This document shows, in pieces, positions 61,145-64,000 of a DNA stretch of 64,000 nt. Numbering within the stretch: the stretch's first letter is position 1; each line of letters begins with the position of its first letter. This stretch comes from Campylobacter sp. (GTDB lineage Bacteria > Campylobacterota > Campylobacteria > Campylobacterales > Campylobacteraceae). The DNA lies in the NCBI RefSeq assembly GCF_020024835.1, contig NZ_JAHHTD010000004.1:1-64000 (forward strand). The letters are read 5' to 3'. Made by a program: the position numbers and the translations under genes. The notes beneath the pieces were generated by a model that was given only the letters and a program-made list of their open reading frames with translations, had not been told where the DNA came from and made no database searches.

Positions 61145-62946
61145 TTAATATTTAAGCATTCTTTTTTCATTGATTTTTTTTACTTGTTTGAAATTACCAT
61201 CAAGGTATTCTAAATATGCAATGGCGTATTTTCTTGAAATATCAAAATGATTTTTTACAAAATTTACATCTAAATTCTGTGTTTTTAAAAGGATTAAAAA
61301 ATTATCCATTAATGAATTTAAAGCTTGTTTTTCTATAAAAATATTATGCGTTAGTCTTATTATTTTATTTTCTTTAGTTAATTTTTTAAGTATGCTATCT
61401 CCATTTTTTCTATCTAATCCTAATTGTTCATATAGATTATAAGGAGCAGTTGGTTTAATTCCTTCTTTTTTTAAAATTTCAAAAAGCTCACAATAATTTT
61501 TTTCTTTTAATTTCTTAAAATCTTGTCCTTTTAAAAAATAAATTCCATCTTTAAAATCTAAAAAATCTTGCATTTGCTCTAAAGTATATGCACAAAAATC
61601 TTCACTAGCCCACGAAAGTCTTAATGAGATTGAATGAGCAGATATTAATGCATTTTGATTTTTAGAAAAGATAAATTGTATAAAATTTTTAAGCTCATTT
61701 TGTGCTTTTAAATCATATACATTTAAAGCTTTTTCATCAACAAAAACATTAGTTAAGTTTTTTGCTAAATTTAAAGCTTCTTGATGAGTTAGCTTAAAGC
61801 GTTGGTAGCTTGAGATTAGTCCAAAACCAAATTTATGAGTATTTTTTAAAAATTCAAATATTGCACTAAAATTTTTTTGTTCTAAAAGCTTTAAGAATTG
61901 TATTTTTGTGTCTTTTTTTAATGGCTCACTTACTGGATTTAAAACAATTCCTCCGCTTTTGACACGTCCATTTTCAAGTAAAATAAATTTATCATCAAAA
62001 CACAAAGAGATAGGTTTTTCAAATTCTAAACTTGCATAGATTTTATCTTCAAATTCCTTGATAATATTTACCTTAGCATTGATTTTTTTACTACCTGTGC
62101 AAAATTCAAATTCATTTTTATGTTTGATTTCATTAGAAAATATTAAAACATCTACACTTTTAAAGCTTTTAAAAAATCCTTTTTTAGTAAGAATATATCC
62201 TTTTTTTAAATCATAATAATTACAATTTAAATTTAAAGCTACTCGATTATAAGCACACACTTGATCAATATTTATATCGTGAATTTGTATATTTTTTACG
62301 CTAATATCTTTTTGCTTTTCAATACAATAAATTTTTTCATTTTTACTAATTTTTCCTTCATTTAAGCTTCCAGTAACTATCGTCCCTATCCCTTTTAAAG
62401 AAAAAACTCTGTCGATAAAATATCTAAATATAAAATCTTTTTCACATTCTTTTGGTTTTAAATTTAACAAGTATTTTTTTAATTCTTCGATACTTTTTTG
62501 ATTATAAATACTAGTGAGAAAAATTTTTAATAAATTTTATATGATTTTAATTCTTTTAATATAAGATTTTTTTGATACTCAATATCTTCACATAAATCTA
62601 ATTTATTTAAAATTAAAATAATATCTTTGACGCCTAAAAATTCTAATACTTTTAAATGTTCTATACTTTGTGCTTTTAAACCTTCGTTAATATCTACGAC
62701 AAACAAGCATATTTTAAAAGCAAAAGCACCGCTAATCATAGTTTTAATTAAATTTTCATGTCCAGGAACATCAATAAATGCTAAATTTATATTAGAATTT
62801 TTTAAATGAGAAAAACTAAGATTTATAGTGATACCTTTTTCTTGCTCTTCTTTTAAATTATCTCCATCAAAGCCATTAAGAGCTTTAATAATAGAGGTTT
62901 TTCCATGATCAATATGACCAGCAGTTCCTATGATAATACTATGCAT
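61145..62946 (-). pseudogene. selB: Selenocysteine-specific elongation factor SelB, one-base frameshift
   Basis: The GTPase brings selenocysteinyl-tRNA to UGA codons. The frame from ATG 62946 encodes GTAGHIDHGKTS, EEQEKGITINL and DVPGHEN but stops at 62527. The remainder (FLTSIYNQKSIEELKKYLL, domain II FSLKGIGTIVTGS and C-terminal winged helices) continues in another frame to 61145. One extra A in the four-A run near 62538 would give a 600-residue SelB, the normal length. It is either an inactivating mutation or a homopolymer sequencing error. The start overlaps selA by 8 bp. Confidence 0.85.
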
Positions 62947-64000
62947 TAAATACCTCATCAATAATTTTGATTAATTTTTCTAAATCTTTATTTAATATAG
63001 TCCTAAAATCTAAGACAAATTCATCTTTTTCAATACGACCTATTACACCTTTTTTTCTAAATATTTCTTGTAAAATCAATGCTTTGCCTTTAAAACTTAG
63101 TATAAAACTATCTAAATTTTTATCAGGCATAGAACCACCACCTACTAGACTTTTTGAAATTTTTAAATCACAGGGAGATTGGATATTGTTTTTTACAAAA
63201 TTAGCTTTTGTTTTTATGCTTGCTAAATTATCATTGAGTAATCTTAAAGTTGGAATTTTTTCATATTTTTTTTCTAAATATGCTTTTGTAGTTTCATTTA
63301 AAAAAGCTAAAGTGATTTTATCAACTCTTAGCATTCTTAAAAGTTGATTTTTTTTAAGTTTTTCGATGTGCTTTTTTTTCCCAAGTATTATCCCTGCTTG
63401 AGTTGAACCAAAAAGCTTATCACCACTAAAGCTTAATATATCGCAATATTTTAATAAATCTTTTACGCAAGGTTCATTTTTGGTAAGTTGTGAGTTTAAA
63501 TTTTCACACCAACCTGATCCTAAATCATAATAAGAAATGATTTTTTTCTTTTTTGTTAAATTATAAATTTCTTTTAATGAAACTTCTTCAAAAAATCCTT
63601 TAAAGGCAAAATTAGAACGATGAGTTTTTAATATAATTTTAGTATTTAAAGAAATAGCATTTTCATAATCTTGTAAATGAGTTTTATTAGTAGTTCCTAT
63701 TTCTTTTAGTAAAACTCCAGCAGCATAAACTACTTCAGGTATTCTAAAACTGCCTCCAATTTCTACTAATTCACTTCTTGAGGTAATAACTTCACAATCT
63801 TTTGCTAATGTATTTAATATCAAAAATACTGCTGCTGCGTTATTATTGACTATTAGACAATCTTCACAATTAAATAAAATTTTTAAATTTGCACTAAGTG
63901 CGTCGTATCTTGAGCCCCTTTTTCCGTTGTTGATATTAAATTCTAAATTTGAATAAGAACACACAATATCTTTTGTTTGTTCAAAAATATTTTCATCTAT
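62939..64000 (-). CDS. selA: Selenocysteine synthase SelA, partial
   Basis: PLP enzyme converting seryl-tRNA(Sec) to selenocysteinyl-tRNA(Sec). The frame runs off the window edge, so the N-terminus is missing; 353 residues are visible. INNGKRGSRYDALSANL, LIVNNNAAAVFLIL and the PLP Lys in FSGDKLFGSTQAGII are present. Its TAG overlaps the selB start, the usual selA-selB pair. It looks intact, which makes the selB frameshift worth testing. Confidence 0.93.
   Translation of the reverse strand: MDENIFEQTKDIVCSYSNLEFNINNGKRGSRYDALSANLKILFNCEDCLIVNNNAAAVFLILNTLAKDCEVITSRSELVEIGGSFRIPEVVYAAGVLLKEIGTTNKTHLQDYENAISLNTKIILKTHRSNFAFKGFFEEVSLKEIYNLTKKKKIISYYDLGSGWCENLNSQLTKNEPCVKDLLKYCDILSFSGDKLFGSTQAGIILGKKKHIEKLKKNQLLRMLRVDKITLAFLNETTKAYLEKKYEKIPTLRLLNDNLASIKTKANFVKNNIQSPCDLKISKSLVGGGSMPDKNLDSFILSFKGKALILQEIFRKKGVIGRIEKDEFVLDFRTILNKDLEKLIKIIDEVFNA

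Noticed and set aside
61145..62470. Independent gene starting at TTG 62470 downstream of a short selB
   Set aside because: The sequence before it in the same frame is clearly SelB and continues from the first half after a one-base shift.
62520..62550. Programmed ribosomal frameshift in selB
   Set aside because: There is no slippery heptamer with a following structure, and SelB is not known to use frameshifting; a missing A explains it.

Overview
The window is strongly AT-rich and reads as a Campylobacter chromosome segment. Genus-typical signals are the fdxA/ahpC divergon, the plsX-fabH-rpmF-yceD block, motAB, flhB, an MqnA (futalosine menaquinone) gene, and a large pseudaminic-acid flagellin-glycosylation locus full of poly-G tracts. 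The gene content recalls C. jejuni Cj0323-Cj0348 and Cj1285-Cj1317, but blocks are joined differently (polA-motA-motB facing fabH, uvrA facing a lone trpB, cstA next to serC). I infer a non-jejuni species, perhaps of the C. lari group; the sequence alone does not fix the species.

Layout. (1) 1-21.8 kb is housekeeping: a partial hypothetical gene, ubiE-xseA-serC, ybdD-cstA, uvrA, trpB, polA, motAB, the fatty-acid/ribosome block fabH-plsX-rpmF-yceD, ndk, fdxA, ahpC, flhB and a TSUP transporter. (2) 21.9-40.4 kb is the glycosylation locus. PseA-HisH-HisF form an amidino-transfer module. PseB, C, F, G and H cover most of CMP-pseudaminic acid synthesis; PseI is not in the window. A set of acyl-carrier genes (two ACPs, a KASIII-like enzyme, an FkbH-like protein), four methyltransferases, an AAC(3)-like protein, a DUF4910 protein, a VOC protein and two DUF2920 proteins probably builds and attaches small acyl or methyl decorations. 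Eight G8+ homopolymers lie here. Judged by reading frame, two genes are ON, three are OFF, and two tracts sit where they alter a leader peptide or a C-terminus.

(3) 40.4-53.5 kb is a decayed integrative/conjugative element lodged between pseB and dcd, genes that are adjacent in C. jejuni. It keeps a ParA, a Fic protein with its upstream partner, a replication initiator overlapping a PIN protein, and the start of a Trb-type conjugation operon (trbB, trbC, truncated trbD). The coupling protein, the relaxase and a MobC-like gene are pseudogenes. Its intact cargo is a C5-cytosine DNA methyltransferase facing a protein with two GHKL ATPase modules and an overlapping response-regulator gene whose C-terminal half I cannot identify. 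No nuclease is encoded nearby. This is the best candidate for an undescribed system, plausibly defence or methylation sensing.

(4) 53.5-64 kb returns to the core genome: dcd, accB-accC, a SurA/PpiC-like protein, gltX, malic enzyme, mqnA, a DsbC/DsbG-like protein, selB (broken by a one-base frameshift) and partial selA.

No rRNA, tRNA or CRISPR array was recognised.
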